12,082 nucleotides of DNA. Origin: Syntrophobacteria bacterium. GTDB lineage: Bacteria > Desulfobacterota > Syntrophobacteria > JARFUL01. Positions 6,758-12,082 of this stretch are shown here, in pieces. The notes below the pieces were generated by a model. It searched no databases. It was not told the origin of the DNA and was given only the letters and a program-made list of their open reading frames with translations. A program made the translations under genes and the position numbers. The DNA lies in assembly GCA_029289015.1 (NCBI GenBank), contig JARFUL010000145.1, positions 1 to 12,082 of the forward strand, given 5' to 3'. Each line of letters opens with the position of its first letter. The first letter of the stretch is position 1.

Positions 6758-6775
6758 CTATCAGAAACATGATAG
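6758..6775. other. Small hairpin after the receiver gene
   Basis: CTATCA (6758-6763) pairs with TGATAG (6770-6775) across six bases, and AGAA/TTCT (6745-6748 and 6776-6779) flanks it. No T-run follows, so its role is unclear. Confidence 0.3.
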
Positions 6776-6841
6776 TTCTGCCACTGCTGTACGTTCCAGT
6801 TGTATTATAGGATTAACTTTGTCCCCAGGAAGGAAGTCTCG

Positions 6842-7255
6842 GTGTTCGGGTTTTTAAGAAGGCGGAAGAGCAAGCTCGACATTGAAAACAGGGTAATCAA
6901 GGCAGAAATCGCTCGTTCTAAAAGGTTCGGATTGAAGTTCGGCATTTTGTTGCTTGATGTTAAACATTCTGTTGAGAGAGGACTAAGCAGGCTGCTGCCG
7001 GGACAAACAATTTCTTATCGTACATTAGAAAAAAATCTGCGTTCATATGATAGAGTAATCATAACTTCTTTTAGAAGGTATTATATCATTCTTCCTCATA
7101 CAGAGGTGGAAGGTATCTCTGTAGTAAAGGCAAGGATTTATAAAGTTGCAGAGGATAACAACTGGGGCGATGTATCAATCGGCGCCGCGGTCTATCCCGA
7201 AGATGGTAAAAGCCCGAAAGCCCTCCTGAATAGGGCCGCAGAAGGACTCCGCTAG
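6842..7255 (+). CDS. Degenerate GGDEF-domain protein
   Basis: The product has 137 residues from the GTG at 6842, chosen because AGGAAGGA at 6827-6834 is ideally placed. The frame is open back to a TTG at 6800, which has no ribosome-binding site. The sequence follows the GGDEF (diguanylate cyclase) fold: LLLDVKH near the first metal-binding Asp, LRSYDRVI, then SFRRY (76-80) exactly where GGDEF belongs, then YIILP, and SIGAAVYPEDG and LLNRAAEGL at the end. Loss of every signature residue rules out c-di-GMP synthesis by the known mechanism. The domain might bind a nucleotide or a protein. A basic N-terminus (FLRRRKSK) precedes it, and there is no membrane segment. Codon use is clearly more AT-rich than in the neighbours (for example bases 6960-7140), which hints at recent transfer or relaxed selection. 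It lies after a receiver gene, a common pairing for GGDEF output modules. Confidence 0.65.
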   Translation: MFGFLRRRKSKLDIENRVIKAEIARSKRFGLKFGILLLDVKHSVERGLSRLLPGQTISYRTLEKNLRSYDRVIITSFRRYYIILPHTEVEGISVVKARIYKVAEDNNWGDVSIGAAVYPEDGKSPKALLNRAAEGLR

Positions 7256-7268
7256 CCACCGAGCGCAC

Positions 7269-7288
7269 AAAAGCCCTGCTGGCCGGGC
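7269..7288 (-). terminator. Weak terminator of the khpA transcript
   Basis: Read on the - strand, a GCCC/GGGC stem (7285-7288 with 7273-7276) is followed by four T residues (complement of 7269-7272). It lies between convergent genes, just after the KH-protein stop. The stem is short, so confidence is low. Confidence 0.3.
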
Positions 7289-7292
7289 CCTG

Positions 7293-7523
7293 CTATTCCA
7301 CTATCTCCAGTACCGCGCGCCTGCCTTTCTTCACAGTGGAGCAGTTGAGGATGGTCCTCATGGCCCTTGCTGTTCTTCCCCGCCTGCCGATGACCTTGCC
7401 CAGGTCTTCCTTCGCGACCCTGAGCTCGTATATGGAGGTGCTCTCCCCCTCAAGCTCCCTAACCTGGACCTCATCGGGATTGTCTACCAGCGCCTTGGCA
7501 ATATAGGTGATGAGTTCCTTCAT
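7293..7523 (-). CDS. khpA: KhpA-type KH-domain RNA-binding protein
   Basis: The 76-residue protein is a whole KhpA/YlqC-family protein: a single KH domain with the RNA-binding loop IGRRGR (45-50) after LGKV, an opening [16 protein letters not shown] typical of the family, and a closing [12 protein letters not shown]. KhpA is a small cytoplasmic RNA chaperone that in Firmicutes works with KhpB and affects cell-envelope and division genes. In many bacteria the gene sits between rpsP and rimM. Here it follows an ECF sigma gene with a 165-base gap and no ribosomal neighbours, so it is either a relocated or a second copy. An AGGGGG run just before the ATG can serve as ribosome-binding site. Confidence 0.92.
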   Translation of the reverse strand: MKELITYIAKALVDNPDEVQVRELEGESTSIYELRVAKEDLGKVIGRRGRTARAMRTILNCSTVKKGRRAVLEIVE

Positions 7524-7688
7524 CGCGACCCCCTGGTGGGCTTTCCGAAGCGCCCTAGCTGCTTTTGAGCTTCAATGAAAACCTTGTGGTGTAGTGCAAA
7601 CTTTTGTGGAGCCTCATCCGTCAGCACCTGAAAGTAGCGGTTACCGCGGGCAAATAATCGAAGGGTTGCGCGCCCAGACCCCGGTATT

Positions 7689-8315
7689 TCAGTTATCCTT
7701 GATGCCCGCGCCGGGCTCCTGCCCCGCCCCGTCAAACCACATCTCTTCCAGGTGGCTCCGAAGATGCATGCGCGCCCTATAGAGCATTACCCACAGATTG
7801 TTGGCTGAGATATTCATGATTTCGCAGATCCTCCTGCCCTCCAGCCCCTCGAGCTCCCTGAGGACAAAGACCTGGGCCAGCCGGGGAGGAAGCCTGTCCA
7901 GGCACCGGTGGAATATCTCGAAAAACTCCTTTTGCTCAAGAGAGTTGTGGGGATCGTGGTCCCACTTGGCCGGCCCGTGCACCCAGTTTCCGGCCCTGTC
8001 GAAAAAGTCCTCCGTTGAGCCGGTCCTGGAGTTTTGGGCGTTGAAAGCCCTCTCCCGGTTGAGCCTGCTGAAGTAATCATAGATCTTGTTCTTGAGGATG
8101 CTTATGAGCCAGGTCTTTTCTGAAGACCGTCCCTCGAAGCGGCCTATGGCCTCTATGGCCGCGAGAAAGGTCTCCTGGACGATCTCCTGGGCCACCTCCT
8201 CGTCCCGGACCCTCAGGAGGGCAAACCAGTACAGCGCATCGCCGTAGCGGTCCACCCAGGTCTCCGGGTCGAACCCCCGAAGGGAATCTATCTGTGAAAT
8301 GCGGTTCCCGCTCAT
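7689..8315 (-). CDS. ECF-family RNA polymerase sigma factor
   Basis: The 208-residue protein has sigma region 2 at about 18-88 (QEIVQETFLAAIEAIGRF, the -10-recognition and core-binding part, then KTWLISILKNKIYDYF). A linker of about 40 residues follows, then region 4 at about 133-190 (LDRLPPRLAQVFVLRELEG, ICEIMNISANNLWVMLYRAR), which binds the -35 element. ECF factors direct polymerase to stress or envelope genes and are usually held by an adjacent anti-sigma. This subtype, with NNLWVMLYRAR and a short tail after LEEMWF, is normally followed by a small zinc-finger (zf-HC2) anti-sigma gene; none is seen here. GGAGGAG stands directly before the ATG. A thioredoxin gene lies upstream and khpA downstream on the same strand, so a shared redox or stress role is plausible but unproven. 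Confidence 0.93.
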   Translation of the reverse strand: MSGNRISQIDSLRGFDPETWVDRYGDALYWFALLRVRDEEVAQEIVQETFLAAIEAIGRFEGRSSEKTWLISILKNKIYDYFSRLNRERAFNAQNSRTGSTEDFFDRAGNWVHGPAKWDHDPHNSLEQKEFFEIFHRCLDRLPPRLAQVFVLRELEGLEGRRICEIMNISANNLWVMLYRARMHLRSHLEEMWFDGAGQEPGAGIKDN

Positions 8316-8462
8316 GTCTCCTCCAAAAACTCCCCCCTAAAAAATTCCTGAGCCCTGCTGTTCCGCGGTTAATACCGGCAAGCCGAATATCTCTTGGTGT
8401 TCACCTCGGCCTTGGCGTTAAACTGTTGCCGTCTAAATTCATAAGCTGCATCCGCGAGAACC

Positions 8463-8726
8463 CTATGGGCCCTGAAGAAGCTCCGCTATTTTTTCAGCCA
8501 GCTCTTTTTTGGAGACCGCGCCCACTATCTGCCCCACGAGCTCTCCCTGTTTGAAAAATAGAAGGCACGGCACGGTGCGAATGCCGTAGCGCGCTAAGAT
8601 ACCTGCATTTTCATCCACGTCCAGGTTGCCCACCGTGATCCGTCCTTCAAACTCCTTTATCAGGTCTTTGATTACCGGGGCCATGATGTGGCACGACCCG
8701 CACCACTCGGCCCGGAAGTTCACCAC
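8463..8726 (-). CDS. Thioredoxin-like protein lacking a canonical start
   Basis: The frame encodes a thioredoxin fold with active site WCGSC (Cys9 and Cys12 counted from the GTG at 8726), the cis-proline at 53 in TVPC, and a C-terminal helix KKELAEKIAELL. The GTG start used here would begin in the middle of strand beta-2 and remove beta-1 and alpha-1. The same frame reads on upstream with exactly the missing part (REITLDEESFERELLAAKELF) until a TAA at 8802-8804, yet that stretch contains no ATG, GTG or TTG. The only candidates are an ATT at 8796-8798 at the expected start place, or a CTG at 8748-8750. Either a rare ATT start is used or the start codon has been lost. WCGSC replaces the standard WCGPC, and a Cys follows the cis-proline. 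The ECF sigma gene follows 147 bases downstream on the same strand. Confidence 0.75.
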   Translation of the reverse strand: MVNFRAEWCGSCHIMAPVIKDLIKEFEGRITVGNLDVDENAGILARYGIRTVPCLLFFKQGELVGQIVGAVSKKELAEKIAELLQGP

Positions 8727-8801
8727 AAAGAGCTCTTTGGCCGCGAGCAGTTCGCGCTCAAAGCTCTCCTCGTCTAGGGTAATTTCCCGGGACCTAATCC
8801 T
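8727..8801 (-). other. In-frame N-terminal extension of the thioredoxin without a usual start codon
   Basis: Translation upstream of the GTG at 8726 gives a thioredoxin N-terminus (EITLDEESFEREL) for 25 codons up to the TAA at 8802-8804. ATT at 8796-8798 sits where a Met is expected, with an AGAGAG run about 11 bases before it. This stretch belongs to the gene or to its ancestor. Confidence 0.6.
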
Positions 8802-8844
8802 TTATGGATCTCTCTTCTAAGATGAGGGGTACACCTGAATCTCT

Positions 8845-8859
8845 GGTTACAGTGTCACC
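8845..8859. promoter_or_regulatory. Operator-like dyad upstream of the thioredoxin gene
   Basis: GGTTACAGTGTCACC is a 15-base imperfect palindrome of form GGTnACAnTGTnACC. It lies about 50 bases upstream of the expected thioredoxin start, inside the 230-base gap between that gene and the sigma-54 activator. Its size and symmetry suit a dimeric regulator. No binding family is assigned. Confidence 0.3.
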
Positions 8860-8983
8860 ACCTGTAGGGGCAAGATGTGTGCCAGGGGGAGCCCGGGGGG
8901 CTGAATAGGATATTATTTAATTTATTTCAGGTGGTTAGAAAAGAATGGTAAGTACGGTTGGACCGGGGGGAATGTTAACAGTG

Positions 8984-9019
8984 CCCGTGATATTTCGCAG
9001 TGCCACGATATATCACGGG
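8984..9019. terminator. Perfect 10-base-pair hairpin after the sigma-54 activator gene
   Basis: CCCGTGATAT (8984-8993) is the exact reverse complement of ATATCACGGG (9010-9019), with a 16-base loop. It begins 12 bases after the stop codon of the - strand activator gene, so it probably ends or stabilises that transcript. There is no clear T-run. Its left arm plus three bases (CCCGTGATATTTC) recurs inverted at 11610-11622. Confidence 0.45.
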
Positions 9020-9031
9020 TCGGCGCGGGGC

Positions 9032-11320
9032 TCAGCCCATGCCTAGGCCCCTCTTTATCCCGAGCTTGCGCATGCGGGAGCGAAGGGTGCTCGGGTTGAT
9101 GCCCAAGAGCACGGCCGCGCCCCTTTTGCCCTCTACTTTCCAGTTGGTCTCCTCGAGGGTGCGGATGATGTGGCTGCGCTGCACCTCGTCCAGGGTTTCC
9201 AGGCTCACGTCCCGGGGCCCGGCCTCCCCGAAAATATCGAGGAAATCATCCAGTTCGAGGACGGACCCTCGCGCGAGGATCACCGCCCTTTCGATGACGT
9301 TCTCCAGCTCCCGGACGTTGCCGGACCACTGGTAGGCCTCAAGGGCTTCCATCACCTTCTGGGGGATGTTGTCAATGGTCTTTCCCAGCGCGGTGCTGTA
9401 CTTCTGGGAAAAGTGCCTCACAAGCAGCGAGATGTCTTTGCTGCGCTCCCTGAGCGGGGGGATGACAACGGGAAACACATGGAGCCTGTAGAAGAGGTCC
9501 TCCCTGAAACTGCCGGCTTCAACCTCCTTCTCCAGGTCCCTGTTGGTCGCGGCAATGAGGCGCACGTCAACCTTTATGGTGCGGGAGCCGCCCAGCCGCT
9601 CCAGCTCGCCCTCCTGGATGACCCTGAGCAGCTTGGACTGGAGCTCCAGGCTCAGGTCTCCGATCTCGTCCAGGAATATGGTGCCGTTGTTGGCCAGCTC
9701 GAACCTCCCCACCCTCTGGGCGAAGGCTCCGGTGAACGCGCCCTTCTCATGGCCGAAGAGCTCGCTCTCGATGAGGGTCTGTTGGAGCGCGGCGCAGTTC
9801 ACCTTCACCAGGGGCCGGTCGTTCCTGGGGCTCAGGCTGTGGATCGCGCGGGCAAAGAGCTCCTTGCCCGTGCCCGTCTCACCCATGATGAGGACCGTCG
9901 CGTCGGTGGACGCGACCTGCTCCACCCTGCCCAGCACCCTCTTCATCACCTCGGAGCGGCCTATGATCTCCTCGAAGTTGTGGTTGAGCTTTATCTCCTC
10001 CTGGAGGTAGATGTTCTCCATCTCGAGCCTGTCCTTCAGCCGCTCCACCTGTCCCAGCGCGTCCCTCAGGTCATTTTGGGCCTGAACAAGCTCCCCGGTG
10101 CGCTCCTCCACCCGCACCTCCAGCTCGTCGTGGGCCTTCTTGAGCGCCATCTCCGCGCGCCTGCGGTCGGTAACGTCGCTCACCTGGGTGATGAAATACA
10201 CTGGCTCGCCCCGCTCGTCCCGGACCAGGGAGCTGGCTACATGCGTCCATACCACCTGCGCATCCCTATCTAAGTGCCGCGCCTCAAAACTGGAGGACTC
10301 GATCTCTCCTGCCAGCGCCCGGCTGGCGAAGCTGCTGCACACGTGCTCATCATCCGGGTGCACGGTATCCTGGACCGCCATGCTTTCCAGCTCTTCCCTG
10401 GAGTAGCCGAGCATCCTGCACAGCACATCGTTGACCATGAGGTAGCGTCCCTCGGGGCTTACCAGGGTCATGCCCGTGTTTGCGTTCTCAAAGGCCTGAC
10501 GGAAACGCTTCTCACTATGCCTGAGCTCTTCCTCCCTCTTTGCCAAATCTCTGAAGAGCAGATTGTAAGGGTTCCTGAGGCCGGTCTCTATGAGCGCCTT
10601 GTAGAGCAGGTAGAAGGAGATGATCTTCAGGTAGTGGCCAATCAGGTTGGACAGACCATACGCGTGGACGTAGTAAGTAAAGCTCAGCTCCGAGCCGATG
10701 GTCAGGACGATGGATGCCGCTATCATCATGAACACCCCGCGGTCAAACTCCTCACGCTTCTTAAACAGAGGGACGAGAGAGGCCAGGAGGATGAGACATA
10801 TAACGTACTCGGAGATCTTCTTGAAGGGGGTCAGCCCCACCCCGTCCACGAAACAGACGGGGAAGACGTCGAGGTAAAATATGGACCCAAGCGCAAGTGA
10901 CGTTACCAGGGCATACGCGGCGAATACCAGTTTGACTCTCAGCCTGCGCCTGAAGAACAGGGGCGCGATGAGCAAAGAGACGCTCTCGAGGTAGCGGGCC
11001 GCAATCCAGAGCTGGGTCGGCAGGTTGGCACTGGAGCCGTGAAATATATACATACCTTTGTAGCTCAAGGTATGGATGAGATCAATGATGCCGACGAAGA
11101 GATAGGCAATGCCGAGCAGGAGAAGATAGTTGTTGTCCAGGAACCTGCGCGAGTTCCACGCGACTATGAAGATGCCGCAGGCAACGATAATGCCGAAGAT
11201 CTCGGCAATGCCGTGGAAGAGGAGGTAGCTGTAGAGGCTGGTGAGATAGATGCCCACCAGGACCAGGATGCCCAAAATGATGGTGATGGCGTGTGTTGGA
11301 AGAACTCTCTCTTTTTCCAT
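9032..11320 (-). CDS. Membrane-bound MASE3-PAS sigma-54 dependent transcriptional activator
   Basis: The 762-residue protein begins with a MASE3-type membrane sensor of about eight hydrophobic segments (about 10-250, with [14 protein letters not shown] between them). A PAS domain follows (269-390, [18 protein letters not shown]), then a coiled coil (about 391-450), then an AAA+ sigma-54 interaction module. The Walker A GETGTGKE is at 480-487, the sigma-54-contacting GAFTGA at 527-532, and Walker B LDEIGD at 550-555. A Fis-type helix-turn-helix (about 715-757, [17 protein letters not shown]) ends it. It should activate sigma-54 promoters directly from the membrane, with the MASE3 and PAS parts sensing the signal. 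It has no receiver domain, so it is a one-component system. All ATPase signatures are intact. An AGAAGG and a GAGGG stand just before the ATG. The target genes are unknown; it stands alone, with large gaps on both sides. Confidence 0.93.
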   Translation of the reverse strand: MEKERVLPTHAITIILGILVLVGIYLTSLYSYLLFHGIAEIFGIIVACGIFIVAWNSRRFLDNNYLLLLGIAYLFVGIIDLIHTLSYKGMYIFHGSSANLPTQLWIAARYLESVSLLIAPLFFRRRLRVKLVFAAYALVTSLALGSIFYLDVFPVCFVDGVGLTPFKKISEYVICLILLASLVPLFKKREEFDRGVFMMIAASIVLTIGSELSFTYYVHAYGLSNLIGHYLKIISFYLLYKALIETGLRNPYNLLFRDLAKREEELRHSEKRFRQAFENANTGMTLVSPEGRYLMVNDVLCRMLGYSREELESMAVQDTVHPDDEHVCSSFASRALAGEIESSSFEARHLDRDAQVVWTHVASSLVRDERGEPVYFITQVSDVTDRRRAEMALKKAHDELEVRVEERTGELVQAQNDLRDALGQVERLKDRLEMENIYLQEEIKLNHNFEEIIGRSEVMKRVLGRVEQVASTDATVLIMGETGTGKELFARAIHSLSPRNDRPLVKVNCAALQQTLIESELFGHEKGAFTGAFAQRVGRFELANNGTIFLDEIGDLSLELQSKLLRVIQEGELERLGGSRTIKVDVRLIAATNRDLEKEVEAGSFREDLFYRLHVFPVVIPPLRERSKDISLLVRHFSQKYSTALGKTIDNIPQKVMEALEAYQWSGNVRELENVIERAVILARGSVLELDDFLDIFGEAGPRDVSLETLDEVQRSHIIRTLEETNWKVEGKRGAAVLLGINPSTLRSRMRKLGIKRGLGMG

Positions 11321-11419
11321 ATCCCTCTACCTTCTCTTTTGCAAAATATAAAACGGGCCGGGTTTAAGGGAATCCCCGCAATTCCGATTCAATGACCTAG
11401 CGCGCGGCACTGGAATCGC

Positions 11420-11431
11420 CCCTTGCAAGGG
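11420..11431. promoter_or_regulatory. 12-base perfect palindrome upstream of the activator gene
   Basis: CCCTTGCAAGGG is a perfect palindrome centred about 105 bases before the activator start codon and nested in a wider inverted repeat. The distance and symmetry suit an upstream activator site or a repressor operator, possibly for autoregulation. Confidence 0.35.
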
Positions 11432-11601
11432 TTCTGAAACCACCCTGGAAAGGTCATGACTAAACCTCGAAGGAACCGCTAAATATAACAGCGCGCAATG
11501 AATCGAAGGTGTTACAAACGTATATTGATTTGGCCTGCTGGATTGAGATAATTGGGTCGGTTTGAGGGGTACATTAGCTTAAATATGGGCAGGATGCAAC
11601 T

Positions 11602-11621
11602 AAAACCGTGAAATATCACGG
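11602..11621 (-). terminator. Rho-independent terminator of the cyclase gene
   Basis: On the - strand CCGTGA and TCACGG form a 6-base-pair stem with a four-base loop (11606-11621), followed at once by TTTT (complement of 11602-11605). It lies about 65 bases beyond the TAG that ends the read-through tail of the cyclase gene. Confidence 0.55.
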
Positions 11622-11685
11622 GTGCTGCCCGGGCACGGGTCCAAGCCTCCTGACCCTGCGGACGGCTCCCGGCTCCCGGGCCGCG

Positions 11686-11751
11686 CTACTTGTGGGTCAT
11701 GGTGTACACGCCGTCCCAGGAGTCGCCGGGGGGGTTGTCAAGATAGTGGCG
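11686..11751 (-). other. In-frame C-terminal tail of the cyclase beyond a TGA codon
   Basis: Directly after the TGA at 11752-11754, the same frame runs 21 codons to a TAG at 11686-11688 and encodes RHYLD, then NPPGDSWDGVYTMT, then HK. This is the usual end of CHD-cyclase proteins (family pattern RC, then a short stretch, then PP, WDGV and MT.K). The TGA stands in the place of the cysteine, so the tail was, or still is, part of the protein. Confidence 0.65.
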
Positions 11752-12082
11752 TCACCGATCGATGTAGAGCCTGTAGTGGTAGTCGTTGGGGCTTAGATTG
11801 AGCGCGTCCTCTAAACAGGCCGATGCAAGGCTCCATTCGCACTTTCTATAGTATTTGAGCCCCTTTTCAAAGGCCAAGAGGGCCCTGTCCATATTGGGAA
11901 ACGTCCTTTCGGTGTGGTGGTCGAGAGCTTCATAAACAGCCACCGGCCGGATCTTGCCCTTTTCCCGGATCAGGTCTATCTCGCGCAGCCGTGTCGGGTT
12001 CTTCAGGTTTCTGACGCAACCCTCGCACACCAGTATCTTGGTTCCATAGTACTTGTTCGCGCTCTCGAGCCTCGCGGCCAGG
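11752..12082 (-). CDS. Adenylate/guanylate cyclase domain protein, C-terminal part (5' end outside window)
   Basis: The open frame enters from the right edge without a start and shows the last part of a class III nucleotide cyclase (CHD) domain. LAARLESANKYYGTKILV matches the family's NLAARLEG...YGT.I stretch. REIDLIREKGKIRPVAVYEAL is the linker strand with the Lys-Gly-Lys seen in such cyclases, and the region AFEKGLKYYRKCEWSLAS to ALNLSPND resembles the common TPR-like end. The protein would make cAMP or cGMP in the cytoplasmic part of a larger sensor, but the catalytic Asp residues lie outside the window. The frame stops at TGA (11752-11754), where relatives have Cys, and the normal tail follows in frame. 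A terminator hairpin lies downstream. A GTG at 12030 lies inside the domain and is not a true start. Confidence 0.8.
   Translation of the reverse strand, partial: LAARLESANKYYGTKILVCEGCVRNLKNPTRLREIDLIREKGKIRPVAVYEALDHHTERTFPNMDRALLAFEKGLKYYRKCEWSLASACLEDALNLSPNDYHYRLYIDR

Larger units (their letters stand above)
11321..11685. other. Gene-free stretch with nested inverted repeats
   Basis: No credible coding frame is seen between the activator gene and the cyclase tail. The stretch is AT-richer than its surroundings in parts. It holds a 7-base inverted repeat ATGACCT/AGGTCAT (11392-11398 and 11451-11457) enclosing the palindrome at 11420-11431, and a terminator hairpin near 11602-11621. Promoter elements for the activator gene are expected here, but none is convincing. 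Confidence 0.5.

Noticed and set aside
7520..7735. A 71-codon - strand frame ending in an ATGA overlap with khpA
   Set aside because: The start lies inside the ECF sigma gene in another frame, codon use is not gene-like, and no family is recognised. It is also not a zinc-finger anti-sigma. A shorter real peptide at its 3' part cannot be fully excluded.
9170..10273. Long + strand open frame of 367 codons opposite the sigma-54 activator
   Set aside because: It is a shadow of the GC-rich activator gene, which has full domain support on the other strand.
11406..11427. Possible sigma-54 promoter (GG...GC pattern around GGCACTGGAATCGCCCCTTG)
   Set aside because: The GG-to-GC spacing is off by one for the TGG/TTGC pairing, the alternative pairing has a poor -12 element, and it points towards genes on the opposite strand.
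8984..11622. Transposon carrying the sigma-54 activator between inverted repeats
   Set aside because: There is no transposase gene or target-site duplication, and both repeats sit in terminator-like hairpins.
11722..11754. SECIS element after the TGA of the cyclase
   Set aside because: Only a 4-base-pair stem with a 20-base loop can be drawn; there is no typical apical GU-containing loop at the required distance.

Overview
This is a GC-rich window with densely packed genes from an anaerobic-type bacterium. The best guess is Desulfobacterota (deltaproteobacteria). The guess rests on a single-subunit Mo/W enzyme of the acetylene-hydratase type, a membrane-bound sigma-54 activator, a BvgS-like sensor fossil, and a CHD-type cyclase with a tail common in that group. 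No rRNA, tRNA, CRISPR array or transposase gene was seen.

Left block, + strand (1-4983). A TrpF-like isomerase, a stand-alone RibD-type reductase and a TrpD-like phosphoribosyltransferase lie in a row. After an intergenic stretch with a strong hairpin comes a 737-residue molybdopterin enzyme closest in layout to acetylene hydratase. The TrpF and TrpD homologues keep the catalytic and PRPP/metal motifs. They have lost residues that in the classic enzymes contact the anthranilate ring, and no other trp gene is present. A reasonable hypothesis is that the trio transfers phosphoribose onto an aromatic amine or similar acceptor, rearranges it and reduces it to a ribityl-type product. This would be a pathway distinct from tryptophan synthesis.

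Middle block, + strand (5072-7255). A likely promoter and a structured leader precede a secreted solute-binding-domain protein. That protein is the fossil of a large sensor histidine kinase: a first binding domain and the start of a second run directly into the last 19 residues of a kinase ATPase domain. A lone CheY-like receiver follows, then an AT-richer gene for a GGDEF-fold protein whose signature has become SFRRY.

Right block, - strand (7293-12082). Read in the direction of transcription, this holds the end of an adenylate/guanylate cyclase cut by the window edge, a 430-base gene-free stretch, a MASE3-PAS-AAA+-Fis sigma-54 activator, a thioredoxin with no usual start codon for its full fold, an ECF sigma factor with no visible anti-sigma partner, and a KH-domain RNA-binding protein (KhpA). 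The cyclase has an in-frame TGA exactly where its family has a cysteine, and the expected C-terminal tail is still readable after it.

Four of the signalling or redox genes show lesions (internal deletion, lost signature, lost start, in-frame stop). The right two-thirds therefore looks like a signalling neighbourhood undergoing decay or rewiring, next to a possibly novel biosynthetic trio on the left.
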